From Gigaspora margarita (taxonomy: Eukaryota; Glomeromycota; Glomeromycetes; Diversisporales; Gigasporaceae), in contig WTPW01000062.1 of NCBI GenBank assembly GCA_009809945.1, positions 692,284 through 756,283 of the forward strand: 64,000 bases of DNA. Reading direction: 5' to 3'. A program made the position numbers and the translations under genes. Shown here piece by piece: positions 30,743-41,717 of the stretch (positions are counted from its first letter, which is position 1; each line of letters begins with the position of its first letter). The notes beneath the pieces are model-generated. The model ran no database searches, was not told where the DNA came from, and saw nothing but the letters and a program-made list of their open reading frames with translations.

Positions 30743-31500
30743 ATATGTAATAATAATAAATAAATAAATAATTTTATATTAAATTTTAAAAACTTCCAAA
30801 TATTGATTAAAAATATATATTTAATTTAAAATATAATATATAATAATAATAAATAAAAAAAAAATAAAATTTTATAATAAATTGCAAAACTTTGTGAAAC
30901 CCTGTAAAACATTTAAAAATTTGCAAAAAGTATGATTATGTAAATATAATCTTATTAATTGATATCATATCAGATATATATCAATTAATATCTATATCAA
31001 ATATATATCTATTACTATCACTATCAATAAAAATCGGCAGGGGTGTTGGGTATCGATATATATTTTATTAGTTAGTAATCGATATATATTTATATATAAA
31101 ATTTGCCAATGTAGCTATTGTGATTTATATAAAAATTAATACTTAGCATCAGCGAATTATATATATGTAATTTTATGTAAAATATTACAGCTATACTTGC
31201 TGGCAAAACATGGACAAATCCCAAATTCAAAAAAAACAATTGCTATTTATAAAAGATTAAATCAAAAAAGTAGTCTTAAAATTTTGTAAATATATTATCT
31301 ATAACAATAAAAATATCTACTACTGTATTTGTTTAAATAAAGATAATTAATTAAGTTTTTGAGAAATTAATTTGGGATGTATTTGGGATTTGGGCATAGA
31401 CAAATTCCAAATTATAGTAATTTGGGATTTTGCCGTTATGTATAATTACAGCCTGTAATATGACAAAAATCTTACATTGATATGATTTATTACATAATAT
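30743..31500. other. AT-rich sequence with a weak inverted repeat
   Basis: Includes AATAAATAA runs (30745-30860) and, at about 31203-31440, opposed GGCAAAACATGGACAAATCC / GGATTTGTC-type phrases that may be a decayed TIR element. No gene. Confidence 0.35.
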
Positions 31501-31857
31501 TTTTACATTATATTACAGTTATATTACGGAAATATTTTGAAATATTTTGAAATATTTTGCGAAATATTGCGAAATAGATCAAATAAAAAAAAGGGGTTGC
31601 AGGAGATAATATTTTACATATATATAACATTTTTGACGTTTTCGCATTGTTTCGCAAATTTTCAAAAATTTAAAAAATAAATAAATGATATACATATTCA
31701 CATAATTATGCTTTTTTACAGGTTTTTGCAAGGTTTGCAATTTAATATAAAATTTTATATTTATTTATTTATTTATTAAATATACATTTTTAATTAATAT
31801 TACATACTTTATTATATATTACATTATTAGTATTATTTTTACATTATTACAAAGATT

Positions 31858-31980
31858 TTAAATTACTTTCGTGCTTCATCACATCTAATTCTATTACTAT
31901 ATACAAAAAACTAGCCCTATTTTAAACTACTTTCGCACTTTGTTGTATCTAATTCTATTACTATATACAAAAAACTAGCT
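31858..31980. repeat. 60-bp direct duplication
   Basis: AAATTACTTTCGTGCTTCATCACATCTAATTC... and AAACTACTTTCGCACTTTGTTGTATCTAATTC... (each quoted in part) are adjacent copies ending in TATACAAAAAACTAGC. Two units, diverged mainly by transitions. Confidence 0.7.
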
Positions 31981-32039
31981 TTACACATATATTTTCGCTT
32001 ACTCACAGTTAGCTATTATCTTTGTTTCTTTGTTTTCTA

Positions 32040-33000
32040 TCATTTTTGAAAGTGTTTAAAGTCATAGTTAGCATGCACAAGGTTTTAAAAAGTTGTTGTT
32101 TTTCTCACAAAGTGCCAAAATAAAATAAATTAATAAAAAAATTTAAAAATAAACCAAAAAAAACAAAAACAAAAAACACGAAACAAAAAAAAATAAAGCG
32201 AAACCTTGCAAGAACTTGCAAAAACTTGCAAAAACTTGCAAAAACTTGCGCCCATTTCTTTAAAAAAGCATTCTTGAAAATTTAAAAATTGCTTGAGGTG
32301 TGTTTTTGAAAGTATAGGAAGTCGTAGTTTGCATGCGCAATGTTTCAAAAATTTGGTTTTCTCACAAAGTGCTGAAATAAAATAATTTAATAAAAAAATT
32401 TTAAAAATAAACCAAAAAAACAAAAACAAAAAACATGAAATGAAAAAATAAATGAACTGAAATCTTGCAAGAACTTGCAAAAACTTGCAAAAACTTGTGA
32501 AAACTTGTGAAAACTTGCACCCATTTCTCTAAAGAAGCATTCTTGAAAATTTAGAAATTGCTAGTGTGCATTCTTGAAAGTATCAAATATTGTAGTTGGC
32601 ATGTGCAAGGTTTCGAAAAGTTGTTTGTTTTTCTCGCAAAGTGCTGAAATAAAATAAATTAATAAAAAAATTTTAAAATAAACTAAAAAAACAAAAACAA
32701 AAAACACGAAACAAAAAAATAAATGAAATGAAACTTTGCAAAAACTTGTGAAAACTTGCATCCATTTCTCTAAAGAAGTGTTCTTAAAAATTTAGAAACT
32801 GCTGGGGGTGTGTTCTTGAAAGTATCGGAAGTCATAGTTGGCATGCACAAGATTTTGAAAGTTGGTTGTTTTTTTTGTAAAGTGCCAAAATAAAAATAAA
32901 ATAAAAAAAATTAAAAAATAAATAAATAAAAAAATGCAAAAAAACAAACAAAAACAAAAAAAAGAACAAAAACAAAAATGAAAAACAAAAAAGTAAAAAA
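32040..33000 (-). repeat. Satellite of about 265-bp units (minus orientation)
   Basis: AAAGTGC(C/T)(A/G)AAATAAAA recurs at about 32110, 32369, 32639 and 32879. Each unit then has an A-rich tract (AACAAAAACAAAAAACACGA), a run of AAAACTTGC sub-repeats of variable number, CCATTTCTCTAAAGAAG and CATGCACAAGGTTT. The reading frames on the minus strand repeat the same hydrophobic string unit by unit and are a by-product of the satellite, not genes. Confidence 0.75.
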
Positions 33001-33290
33001 AATAGAAGATCTAATTATAAACAAAAGATCTAATCTGATCTTATAGTACAGAATTTGAATATCATCAAACTATTTCAAACTATTTTGAAAAATCAGTCTA
33101 ATGCGCGATTCAGGTTACAAATCTACTGATCTAGCTTGGTTTTCTAGTCCTAAAATATTTTGAAAAGGTTTGAAATAGTTTGTAACATATTTCGAAATAT
33201 TTCGAAATTACTTTTGTAATATTTTGAAATTTGATATTTCAAAATATTTCGAAATATATTACATAATATTTTGCTTATATTATAGTTCAT

Positions 33291-34352
33291 AAAATCTTAT
33301 ATAAGATTATGTTATTATAAATTTGCTAATGTAATAAAAAGATAAGTTAAAATTATTATAATTTTATCATAAATTACTTAAAAAATTTGTTTACAAACCT
33401 ACCCAACAAATAATATGTTTTAAGATTAAATTTGTATTAAAATTATTATGGTTTCTATGAATTACTGTAAAATTTTTATATCAAACTTGTTTGTTATTCT
33501 AATAATTAGTTAGGGTAAGTTAGTTCATTTTAGAATTATTATTATCATAAGTTACTAGTATAAACTATACTATTCTGAACATATATCTTAGTTAATTTAA
33601 TATTAAAGATATAAAATGTATATAATAAATAAAAGTTGATTTTTTTTATAAGTGCATATTTTGAAAATAAATAGGATTTTACTATGTTAATTATAAATCA
33701 AAAAAATAAATGATTCTCTGGTTTTAATTTCAATTATTTAATTTATAATTTTGACAGAAATAAATAATGTATTATTTAAATGAGTTATGTATTAACTTTA
33801 TTTCATTTTTTGATAAATTTATTTATAAAAGTCTCTAAACACTTCCATATCATTTTTCAATTTCAAAATTTTTGATAAACAAAATATCTTTTTATTACAT
33901 TTATTTAGATTTATTCTTATAAACAAATTAATTTTTTTCTTTTTATGATTATAAAAGAGAGAAAACAAAAATCAGCTTTTCATAAAATTATTATAATTTA
34001 ATTTAATAAAAATTGTATCATAAATTTTTTTAGTATATAGTAAATTTGTAATATTTATAATATAAATATTTACATTTATTTAATTGCTAAAAATTATGTA
34101 CTTATATTAAAATATTTTAAATTGAATGTTAAAAAAGACTAAAACATTACAAAATTTGAAATAAATAAGAAATTCAGATATAATATGAATTTTGATAAAT
34201 ATTAATTTTCATTTTTTTTTAATTTTATTAACCTTTACCATAATACTTTAATTTCCAGTAGAGTATTTTAAAAAAATTCTTGTGCAAAAACTATTTTGAT
34301 TAAATATATATTTTTTTGATATTTTAAAAATTGGCTAATTCTGTAATTATAG
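33291..34352. other. AT-rich sequence, nothing recognised
   Basis: Over 80 percent A+T by eye. The first 270 bases carry the same diverged TTATCATAAATTACTTAAAA series as 19590-19950. No gene or TIR recognised in the rest. Confidence 0.4.
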
Positions 34353-35839
34353 TACAGTCATCTTCCCATATAATCACACAGTTAGGTATATACCAATATA
34401 GTGATTATAAAGAAGTGTGACTATATATAAAGGTTACCTCTATATAAGCACAAATTATAATAAATGAAAAAAAAGTGATTTAATAGAGATATTTAAAAAT
34501 TTTTATATATGATTGTAGAAAGTTGCTATATAGAAAAGTTATAATTTTACTAATTAAATTAACTTTATACAATAATTAAAGTTGTTTGGAAGAATAAAAT
34601 ACAGCTACATCAAAATTTTTATACAAATCGGATAACTTTTTATTAATACAGTTTTTTATTTTACGTATCTACGAATATAGTTAAAAATTTGTAATTTTTT
34701 TTTGCAAAAACGTAAAATAAAAAGACGTATTAATGAAATATAAACTGATTTACATGAAAATTTTAAAGTAAATTTATTTTGTTCTCCTGAACAATGTTTA
34801 TTATTGCATAAAAATCGATTAGCTTAGTATTATTTTGACTTTTATATATAGCAATGATCAATGATTATATATAAAAATTTTTTAAAAATTATTTTAAAAA
34901 ATTTTTATATATGATCATTGATCGTTGCTATATATAAAAGTCAAAATAATACTAAGCAAATCGGATTTTTATGCAATAACAAATGTTGTTCAGGAGAACA
35001 AAATACATTTACTCTAAAATTTTTATGTAAATTAGTTAACATTTTATTAATACGTCTTTTTATTTTACGTTTCTATAAAAAAAAATTACAAATTTTTAGC
35101 TATATTCGTAGATACGTAAAATGAAAAACTCTACTAATAAAAAGTTATCCAATTTGTATGAAAATTTTAGAGTAAATGTATTTTGTTCTCCTGAACACGT
35201 TTATTATTTCATAAAAATCGATTAGCTTAATATTATTTTGACTTTTATATATAGCAACGATCAATAATTGTATATAAAAATTTTAAAATAAAATTTTAAA
35301 AAATTTTTATATACGATTATTGATTGTTGCTATATATAAAAGTCAAAATAATATTAAGCTAATTGATTTTTATACAATAATAAACGTTGTTCAGGAGAAC
35401 AAAATACATTTACTCTAAAATTTTTATATAAATCAGTTAACCTTTCATTAATATGTCTTCTTATTTTACATTTCTAAAAAAAAAATTACAAATTTTTAGC
35501 TATATTCGTAGATATATAAAATGAAAAACTGTACTAATAAAAAGTTGTCCAATTTGTATAAAAATTTTAGAGTATCTGTATTTTGTTCTTCTGAATAACT
35601 TTAAAAGTTGATTTAATTAGTAAAATTGTAACTTTTCTATACAACAACTTTCTATAATCTTATATAAATGTAATTGTATGGAAGAAATTTTACTATTAAA
35701 AACATCTATAAATATAAAAATATATATAATAGTGATTATAAGCATTTGTAACTATATAGAAGGGTTTTTAATAACATAGAAACGGTAAACAAAACTATGT
35801 GATTGTATGGAGTTAGTGATTATATAGGAGGTGACTGTA
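34353..35839. mobile_element. TACAGTC-ended element made of stacked palindromes
   Basis: The left end TACAGTCATCTTCCCATATA and the right end, reverse complement TACAGTCACCTCCTATATAA, followed on both sides by TCAC and CTATATA phrases, resemble the ends of 27347-30742. The interior has several long inverted arms: AAGTCAAAATAATACTAAGC versus its complement around centres near 34888 and 35298, and TCAGGAGAACAAAATACATT repeated in both orientations. A second ACTGTA at 35850-35855 lies just outside. No transposase. Confidence 0.6.
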
Positions 35840-35855
35840 GAGAGAGACGACTGTA

Positions 35856-36557
35856 TTAGAATTTTTTAGTGTGTTTTAAATTTTGTAATATTTGCTTTTC
35901 TAGTATCTAGTTTTGGTATTTTTAGTACTCAATTTTTTTAGAATGGTATTTTTTTTTTAATTTAATCAAAGCTTAATCAAATTAATTATAAGAATATAAG
36001 TTCGAGTAGGTGGTATTATATAATGGGTAAAATTTTTAATATATTTATATAAATCGCTAATTTGAATTTTATGATTTATAAATATCTTTTTTTATGAATA
36101 TTGACATTCTCATGAAATCATATAGTCAGATTAGTATTAGAATTTTTTAGTTTATTTTGAATTTTGTAATATTTGTCTTTTTTAGTATCTGATTTCAGTA
36201 TTTTTTAGTACTCGATTTTTTAGTACAGTATTTTTTTTAATATTTAAAGAATATAAGTTCGCATGGTGGGTGGGAAGATATTTCAAATTCAATCTAAATC
36301 TATATTTAAATTTAAATTTAAATCTATTTCTAAATCTAAATCTATTAGAAACCTATTTAGAAATGGAGTTTTAAAAAAACAGAAAGAATTTTTTTCTAAT
36401 TTGTTTAAAAAAATCTAACAAAAAAGGTTAATTTTCGAACTAGAACCTTTATAAAGATTACTATTTTCTTACTATTTTCTATTATTTGTATTACTGCTTT
36501 GCATACCCAAAGCATTCCTGATTGAAAAAAAGACCAAACAAAATATAATAAATGTAA
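35856..36557. other. AT-rich sequence with a simple AAATCTAAATCTA tract
   Basis: Two diverged copies of TTTTTAGTGTGTTTTAAATTTTGTAATATTTG / TTTTTAGTTTATTTTGAATTTTGTAATATTTG (each in part; near 35867 and 36145) indicate a direct repeat of about 280 bp. An AAATCTAAAT-type tract occupies about 36283-36356. No gene. Confidence 0.45.
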
Positions 36558-36879
36558 TACCTTATATTCCCAAAAATAAACTACTCTGAAAATAAGCAAC
36601 CCTCCTGATTTTTTTTAAAAATTTCAAAAAATGTATTAACAGTTACTACATATAAAAGTCTAAATTTTACTAAGTAAATCTTAAAAATGCCATTAAGTAA
36701 ACTTGTTTAGAAAACAAAAATATACTTATAATAAAAATTTCACTTCATTTTGATAACTTTTTATTAGTAAGTTTTTTAATTTTTCAAAAAATTTAACAAT
36801 TCGAAAATAAGCAATCCTCCCACTTTTTCGTGTAATTTTTGGCCCAAAAAAGGTTGCTTATTTTCAGGAATATACGATA
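36558..36879. mobile_element. GAAAATAAGC-family TIR element, copy 1
   Basis: The ends TACCTTATATTCCCAAAAAT and, in reverse complement, TATCGTATATTCCTGAAAAT agree with the consensus TACYGTATATTCCYGAAAAT seen in three other copies here. Ends begin with TA, suggesting a TA target duplication and Tc1/mariner-like affinity. The CGAAAATAAGC phrase is repeated just inside the left end. Non-autonomous, about 320 bp. Confidence 0.65.
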
Positions 36880-36892
36880 ATACATGAAGAAA

Positions 36893-37160
36893 AGTTTAAC
36901 GCTACACTTTGCCTATCAGTTCAGCTCCACTTTTTATAATAAAGCTCTATAATATACAATATTATTGATAAGCACTCTAACCCTAATGTCTCGGGCAAAG
37001 TATTTTTTTAATAAACTCAACATAATTATGTACAGTTAAACTGTCAATAAATTAACACTAAGAAAAATTTTAATACTACGCTCTGCCTATTAGCTCCGCT
37101 TCACTTTTTATACTAAAGCTCTATAATATACAATATTATTACTAAGCACTCTAGCTTTTT
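36893..37160. repeat. Direct repeat of about 95 bp
   Basis: GCCTATCAGTTCAGCTCCAC...CTCTATAATATACAATATTA...AAGCACTCTA (36910-37000) recurs as GCCTATTAGCTCCGCTTCAC...CTCTATAATATACAATATTA...AAGCACTCTA (37085-37153). Two diverged copies about 170 bp apart. Function unknown. Confidence 0.65.
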
Positions 37161-37468
37161 CGAACCAAAATTAATAGTAAAGTTTTTTGTTCTGAAATAT
37201 AATTCTTATTATAGTTAAAATGCTTAATGTTTAATTTAACCAAAACAAGAAAACTGTGAAGTGTATATTTAATTTTTACTAAGCAAATTGGTAATTTATC
37301 ATAATCTAGTTTTTTCTCATACAATACTCATATCAATGATTAGTAATGATAAGGTTTTTTTTAGTTAATTTAGAGTTCTAGTATTACTGGAAAAAAATAA
37401 AATGTTATTAGCAATTAAAAATGAGGTAAAGAATACATATATAAAGACAATATACTTATTTGAAATAC
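37161..37468. other. AT-rich sequence, possible 3' flank of a minus-strand gene
   Basis: No feature recognised. It lies immediately downstream (minus strand) of the exon-like sequence ending at 37469 and could hold its 3' untranslated region. Confidence 0.3.
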
Positions 37469-37627
37469 CTAATATAAATCTTTACTTTCTTGAGTAATAG
37501 TAAATTGACTGATATTATTTGATATTTTAGATTCTTTAACAAGATATTGAAGTGTTTGAGTACAACTTTCAAAAAATGTCAGAAGTGATTTAGAATCTTT
37601 ATTAAGTTTTTTACCTGCATCTATATA
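37469..37627 (-). CDS. Putative terminal exon of a host-like gene
   Basis: On the minus strand an acceptor-like TTTTTTTAACAAAAACAG is followed by an uninterrupted 52 codons and a TAG: YIDAGKKLNKDSKSLLTFFE, SCTQTLQYLVKESKISNNIS, QFTITQESKDLY. Residue use is balanced and amphipathic, unlike AT noise. The exon starts in phase 0 at the acceptor. It could be the C-terminus of a small cytoplasmic protein. Upstream exons may lie between 38000 and 39000, separated by a LINE fragment and a MITE. I recognise no family. Confidence 0.4.
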   Translation of the reverse strand, partial: YIDAGKKLNKDSKSLLTFFESCTQTLQYLVKESKISNNISQFTITQESKDLY

Positions 37628-37730
37628 CTGTTTTTGTTAAAAAAAAGCTTTAACCGAATAAAGTAATCATCTTACTATTATTAAAAATAAAAATTCAAAG
37701 ACTATAGTATGGTGCTTTAATACATGTGTT

Positions 37731-37946
37731 TTTTTTTTTTTTTGTTGTTGTTGTTAAGGTGGGGTTTTATCTCTATCTTTATTGATAAACTGTATGAGAT
37801 TCCTCTTGAGGTTTCTCAATATTAGACAAATATTTAATACAGTTTATATTACAAGAGTTGAGACTCAGACTATAGACAAAATTAAATTATCTAATTTATC
37901 TGCAACCTAAACCTACTAGAATGGTTAAAACTCACCTAGATTTGGA
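37731..37946 (-). mobile_element. LINE 3' UTR fragment (same family as 40407-45307)
   Basis: In reverse complement it reads CCAAATCTAGGTGAGTTTTA, ACCATTCTAGTAGGTTTAGG, then AATAAAGATAGAG, CCACCTTAACAAC and a poly-A run. This is the LINE 3' end seen at 1588-1780 and 45128-45300. The flanks ATGTGTTT (about 37724) and ATGTGTTT (about 37948) may be the target duplication. Heavily 5'-truncated. Confidence 0.75.
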
Positions 37947-37949
37947 TAT

Positions 37950-38193
37950 GTGTTTCCTCCTTCTGAATCAAATTAATGATAATGTGCTTTGATTAGTGCT
38001 TAAAAACTTCAAGGAGATGGTAGATATACTATTTCTCTCTTTGGAACCAAGTTAAATACGAATAGTACTAAAGACTCTAAGTATTATAAAACTTAAAAAA
38101 AAAGATTTATATGGTTGTTATAAAGTACCTGTTTATTTACTATGTATAAAATTAAGTAACAAAAAAAAGCTTTGTATTTCAGCATTCATAAAT
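37950..38193 (-). other. Possible decayed exon region
   Basis: On the minus strand phrases such as GSKERNSISTISLKFLSTNQ and LVLFVFNLVPKREIVYLP occur in different frames at 38000-38085. Composition is less AT-biased than the surroundings. It might hold an exon of the gene ending at 37469, but no consistent splice structure is visible. Confidence 0.2.
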
Positions 38194-38202
38194 ATAATAA
38201 AT

Positions 38203-38824
38203 GGGAATAGAAATTTGTCACACCCTATGATTCGACCAATCAAATCACTCGATTTTGTAGACAAAAAATTTTTTTTTAAAAAAAACTAAAAATTCTACTA
38301 GTAAAATATAAGAATAAATAAGTGATATCTAAATATATAGTGTAAAATTTTATTCTAACAACTTTTTCTAAGTTACAAAGATAGATTATCTTAATAAAAA
38401 ACAACGTTTTATAAGAAAAAACAAAAATTTTCAACGTTAGCACATATAGAACTTTTTTTTTACTAATTTAATCTATATTTATGTTTAAGTATTATATGCA
38501 AAATTTTATGCTAAACAACCTTTTCTAAGTCAAAAAGGTAGATTATTTTAGTAAAAAAAAGGTTTATATGTGCTAACTTTTGAAATTTTTGTTTTTTCTT
38601 ATAAAACGTCTTTTTTTACTATAACAATCTATTTTTCTAACTTAGAAAAAGTTGTTCAGAATAAAATTTTACGTTATATAGTATGCTATTATATATATAT
38701 TTTATACTTTATTAAGTAAAAACTAATTTTTAAAAAAAATTTTTTTTTATCTACAAAATTGAGCAATTTGATTGGTCGAATCAGGGGGTGCGACATGTCG
38801 CGGGTGTGACAAAATTATATTCCC
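38203..38824. mobile_element. MULE-type MITE with 9-bp duplication, copy 2
   Basis: Same family as 28096-28735: ends GGGAATAGAAATTTGTCACA and, in reverse complement, GGGAATATAATTTTGTCACA, with GATTCGACCAATCAAAT and GATTTTGTAGACAAAAAA inside. Target duplication ATAATAAAT (38194-38202) and ATAACAAAT (38825-38833), one transition apart. The left end has lost about 13 bases relative to copy 1. It lies within or next to a minus-strand coding remnant. Confidence 0.8.
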
Positions 38825-38833
38825 ATAACAAAT

Positions 38834-38990
38834 AACTTGCCTTATACAACTGTTCTTTTCTAAATTTTGCCTTAATTCAACTTGTATTTCCAACTTTCTT
38901 TTACAAAAAATGCTCTGGTTGTATACGTACATACATGTCTCAAGATTGATCTCAACTTTTATTCGCTCAACTTCTAACTTCTATTTCACA
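38834..38990 (-). CDS. Putative coding remnant (charged helical)
   Basis: The minus strand carries an open frame KLEVERIKVEINLETCMYVY then NQSIFCKRKLEIQVELRQNL and EKNSCIRQVICY (about 38983 down to 38825). The first Met codon is at 38932. The alternating Leu/Ile-Glu pattern suggests an amphipathic helix. The MITE at 38203-38824 follows directly, so the frame is cut by insertion or the MITE sits in an intron. It may belong with the exon at 37469-37627. Confidence 0.3.
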
Positions 38991-39081
38991 CAACTTGTAG
39001 CATTATATTATGTATTATGTATTATATATATATATTGTACATGCATATATAATATAGATAATAATCACTACTAGTTATATG

Positions 39082-39336
39082 GGCAGCCGTCAATAGAAAT
39101 CAAGCAAATCAATATTTGAAAAAAAATTAATTTCTTAACTTTCATAGCTTATATCTCAATGAATTTTAAAGCTATCTTAATGAATTAATATTCAAAAGAA
39201 AGCTTACGATCTAAGCTTTCTTTTGAATATTAAATCATTAAGATAGCTTTAAAATTCATTGAGATATGAGCTATGAAAGTTAAGAAATTAATTTTTTTTC
39301 AAATGTTGATTTGCTTGATTTCTATTGACGGCTGCC
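39082..39336. mobile_element. 255-bp foldback element, nearly perfect palindrome
   Basis: Two arms of about 125 bp, beginning GGCAGCCGTCAATAGAAATC on each strand, are complementary at almost every position and meet at TTACGATCTAAG near 39208. TATATG is duplicated on both sides (39076-39081 and 39337-39342). No coding. Few mismatches suggest a young insertion relative to neighbouring elements. Confidence 0.75.
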
Positions 39337-39342
39337 TATATG

Positions 39343-40390
39343 AACTAAATTACTATATTTATTGTCTCAATGTCTTGCAAAATTTTGTTGTTTTGAATAA
39401 TGTTTCATTTAAAGTATTGAGTTATTTCTAGGTAGCAAAATTGGTATTAATATTCAATATATTAAGACAGTTTATGTATATCTTAAAATATCTAGATAAA
39501 TTTAAGGAATACCTGCTACCATAATTAACTACTAAAGTTTTAATGTTTGTCTGTCATGTTTAGAGATCTGAAACAGATTCAATTTCTTCACCCAGATCAC
39601 CTATGTGAATTAAAATCAGGTGATCTGAATAAAAACAGGTTTTATATATATTATATGTTATTTATTGATTCCTGTTAGCTCAGAATTATTTTTGAATCAA
39701 CGAATGATTGTCATTTATTGTTAAAGTAAAAATAAAAATTAAAAAACAAACATTTACTATTTAAAGTTTATTCTTTCATTTAAAATAATAATCATTATAA
39801 TATAAATTTGTGAATCTTTTAAACACATACTAGAAATTTAACAAATTGCTAGTTTAAAAGTTAAAATCAGTAATTTATCTATAAGATTGTAAAGACAAAA
39901 CAGAACTAAATGAAATCATATATTCAAACTTCGCAAATTTGCAAAATATCCATATCTAATATTATAAGGTGAAACAACAAAATAATTGCCTATGAAGGTA
40001 TTTGTTTTTGTTAAAGCAAATGTTAATAAGTTATACAGTTTTGAGTCAAATAGCAATATAGTAGGCTTTGCTATTAAATGAAGTAACATGATTTAATATA
40101 CAGAACAAATTATTTAATATACTAACCAATTTGATCCAGGTTTCAAATTAGTAAACTGGGTCACCCATTTTGACATGGGTGACCCAGTTTACTATAACCT
40201 GGTTCAGAAATCTAGTCACATTTAAACAATCTGATTGATTGAATTTGGATACTGTGATCTGAATTAGGGATACCATGAATTTGCGAAAGTATAATATGCA
40301 CATAATTTAGATTTTATCACAGAAGTATATACGACAGCATATTCGCATATTAAGATGAATTTCATATAATTAATAAAGAACAATCTGTAC
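39343..40390. other. AT-rich sequence with ACCTGG/GATCACCTG hairpins
   Basis: A perfect hairpin at 40151-40192 has arms GTAAACTGGGTCACCCAT and their complement. Outside it CCAGGTT and AACCTGG also pair. CAGATCACCT and AGGTGATCTG pair at about 39593-39628. Together they may be the ends of a decayed TIR element. No gene is seen. Confidence 0.4.
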
Positions 40391-40411
40391 ATAAAATAGC
40401 CAGAATAGGTT

Positions 40412-41717
40412 AAACAAGCTCTCAAAAACAATTTCAAAATCCCAGTCTACCTCAACCCTGCTATCACGCAAATCAACCAATCTTGTGAACTTCAAATTCC
40501 AACACTACCAGCAACACACATGCAAGTTCCTGACTGGATTTGTAACACAAACCAGGAATGGAAAAAACTATACCACGCCCGCAATATCGAAAACATTAAG
40601 CAAATTAGACAACAAATTACAGAGTCTATTCAAAAGAGATGTACCAAACTCATATCTCACCCTACTTCCATGATAAACAGCATTCTAAATAGGCACAAGG
40701 ACCCAGTCAGGTTTGACAACATCAAACTAGTACAAGATGTCATCACAGATCCACCTGCCATCAAGGCCTATATCCAAAAACACTTCGACAACTGGACCGC
40801 TCCATATGTAGTGAACCAAAACTTATTCAACTCTAGATGGCAAAGCGAATGCACTTCCAAACCCTCTATTAATCCAGACTGGTATACTGCAGTCCTTTCA
40901 GAGATCAGCCAAGAGGAGGTACTCACTACACTTAGTCAACTTCCTAACAACAAGGCCTGTGGACCCTCAGGTATTAGCTATGAAATGCTTAAACACAATG
41001 GACCAAAGTTCCTATTAGCCATTACATCTCTCTTCAACTGCTGCCTCTCCGCCCAAGCCATATCTAAATAATGGAAAGAAGGCCGCATCTTTCCTATCTC
41101 CAAAAAACCTATCTTTGATGGCAATCTAACAAACACCAAACTGATAAGCCTAGTGGAACATATTAAGAAGCTATATACTAAGCTTCTTACCAATCGTCTA
41201 AACAGCATTCTATCCAGACATGACATCCTCTTACCTTTCAACTATGTAGCACTCCCAGGCAACTCAACGGCCATTTCAATTCATATCCTCACAATATTAT
41301 TGAAGACTCAGTCTGTAACTCAAACCAACTCTGGCTACTATCGCAGGACATGAGCAAGGCATATGACTCAGTCAACTTTGAGCTCTTTCACAAATCATTA
41401 TACAGAATCCAAATGCTGCCCCTGCTCATTAACATTCTTTTCAATCTTCTATCTAACTGAACAAACCGAGTTATTACCAACCTCGGGCTCACAAATTTTT
41501 ATACAATCAAAAATAGAATCGACCAAGAAGAAACAATTACACCCTGTTCTGGAGAATCTATTATGATCCTCTAATTACTCACATCGCCACCTAGTTCTCA
41601 GGATACATACTAGCCACATCCTGGCAAACTAGCTTGACCCACCCATCTACCAAGCACCTCCAGACCTCAGCATTAGTCCTGGCATATATAGATGATACTC
41701 TATGGATCACGCAGTCC
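40412..41717 (+). pseudogene. LINE ORF2: reverse transcriptase part
   Basis: The frame is open from just after the truncation point to 41071 (VPDWICNTNQEWKKLYHARN, FDNIKLVQDVITDPPAIKAY, NNKACGPSGISYEMLKHNGP), with a TAA there. RT sequence continues in shifted frames: PISKKPIFDGNLTNTKLISL, HIKKLYTKLLTNRLNSILSR and LPFNYVALPGNST (to about 41270), DMSKAYDSVNFELFHKSLYR (about 41346) and LVLAYIDDTLWITQS (41675-41715). At least three frame changes and several stops. RT copies the LINE RNA at the nicked target. An inserted 238-bp element follows. Confidence 0.8.

Larger units (their letters stand above)
31501..33290 (-). mobile_element. Dispersed element with ATTTCGAAAT ends and internal satellite
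   Basis: Both edges carry repeated AAATATTTTGAAATATTTTG / AATATTTCGAAATATTTCG phrases (31515-31575 and 33160-33270). Between them lie a duplicated 60-bp unit, the 265-bp satellite and the GCTAGATCAGTAGA / AGATCAGATTAGATC landmarks (minus orientation, 33020-33150). The same landmarks flank the plus-oriented copies at 20700-27200 and 53240-53960. Superfamily not determined. Confidence 0.5.

Noticed and set aside
32130-32761. Two similar minus-strand proteins with hydrophobic runs
   Set aside because: They repeat with the 265-bp satellite period and consist of translated A-rich tracts. Similarity between them is the satellite, not a gene family.
40151-40192. Transcription terminator or regulatory hairpin
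   Set aside because: A perfect 18-bp stem is striking, but there is no adjacent gene; nearby ACCTGG and GATCACCTG pairs fit a decayed TIR element better.
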